Assembly: GCA_030731685.1 (NCBI GenBank)
Contig: JANQTO010000153.1
Coordinates: 1-5,652, forward strand
Source of the DNA: Nonlabens sp.
GTDB taxonomy: Bacteria; Bacteroidota; Bacteroidia; Flavobacteriales; Flavobacteriaceae
Length of the DNA stretch: 5,652 bases
Direction of reading: 5' to 3'
This document shows positions 5,597 through 5,652 of this stretch, piece after piece (the first letter of the stretch is position 1; each line of letters opens with the position of its first letter). The notes beneath the pieces were generated by a model. The model searched no databases. It saw only the letters and a program-made list of their open reading frames with translations, and was not told the origin of the DNA. The position numbers and the translations under genes are program-made.

Positions 5597-5652
5597 CTGA
5601 AAAGAATCAGCAGTATTACTCCTACGGTTATAGCACTATCAGCCACATTAAA
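5572..5652 (-). CDS. lspA: Lipoprotein signal peptidase LspA, C-terminal end (5' part outside window)
   Basis: Read on the minus strand from the right edge, the frame is open for 26 codons and ends with TAA (plus-strand 5574-5572). It begins FNVADSAITVG, the conserved motif that carries the second catalytic aspartate of signal peptidase II (Asp5 of the visible piece; its partner aspartate lies outside the window). A hydrophobic stretch VILLILF, the last transmembrane helix, and a short charged cytosolic tail SKKAFPDN follow. LspA is an inner-membrane aspartic protease that cleaves the signal peptide of prolipoproteins before the lipidated cysteine. The stop codon is directly adjacent to the receiver stop on the opposite strand, with no gap. 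Only the 3' end is visible, but the motif is distinctive. Confidence 0.88.
   Translation of the reverse strand, partial: FNVADSAITVGVILLILFSKKAFPDN

Noticed and set aside
5595..5612. Hairpin TGCTGA / TCAGCA inside lspA as an intrinsic terminator
   Set aside because: The stem is good but no T-run follows on either strand: on the minus strand an A-run comes next, and on the plus strand mixed sequence.

Overview
The window looks like a chromosomal segment from a Bacteroidota bacterium, probably a flavobacterium. Genes start without Shine-Dalgarno sequences. One upstream region carries an exact Bacteroidota-type -7 element (TAnnTTTG). The histidine kinase has the SHNLRS-type H-box common in this phylum. 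I did not have a database search, so the lineage is an inference.

Left edge (1-749): an AT-rich stretch with the 3' end of an unrecognised gene (1-342) and a small unrecognised gene with a CxCxxC cluster (381-749). By hand count GC is about 34% in the first 340 bases and about 38% in part of the second gene, against about 47% in the genes that follow. This part may be accessory. A small single-domain thioredoxin (756-1052) comes next.

Centre (1144-3958): four tightly overlapping genes that should form one transcript. They encode a retropepsin-like peptidase of the RimB/PF05618 type, the ribosomal protein S6 glutamate ligase RimK, an AstE/AspA-type M14 metallohydrolase, and 5-formyltetrahydrofolate cyclo-ligase. 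The first three form a plausible add-and-remove system for amino-acid or glutamate tails. The RimK call is very secure, but the substrates of the two hydrolases are inferred. A likely promoter sits at 1121-1128.

Right (3959-5571): a roughly 100-bp regulatory gap with an inverted repeat overlapping a strong promoter, then a two-gene signalling operon: a cytosolic PAS-like histidine kinase and a stand-alone receiver protein 4 bp behind it. The last 81 bases are the 3' end of lspA (lipoprotein signal peptidase) on the minus strand. Its stop codon directly abuts the receiver stop codon. The window has no tRNA, rRNA, CRISPR array or insertion sequence that I can see.
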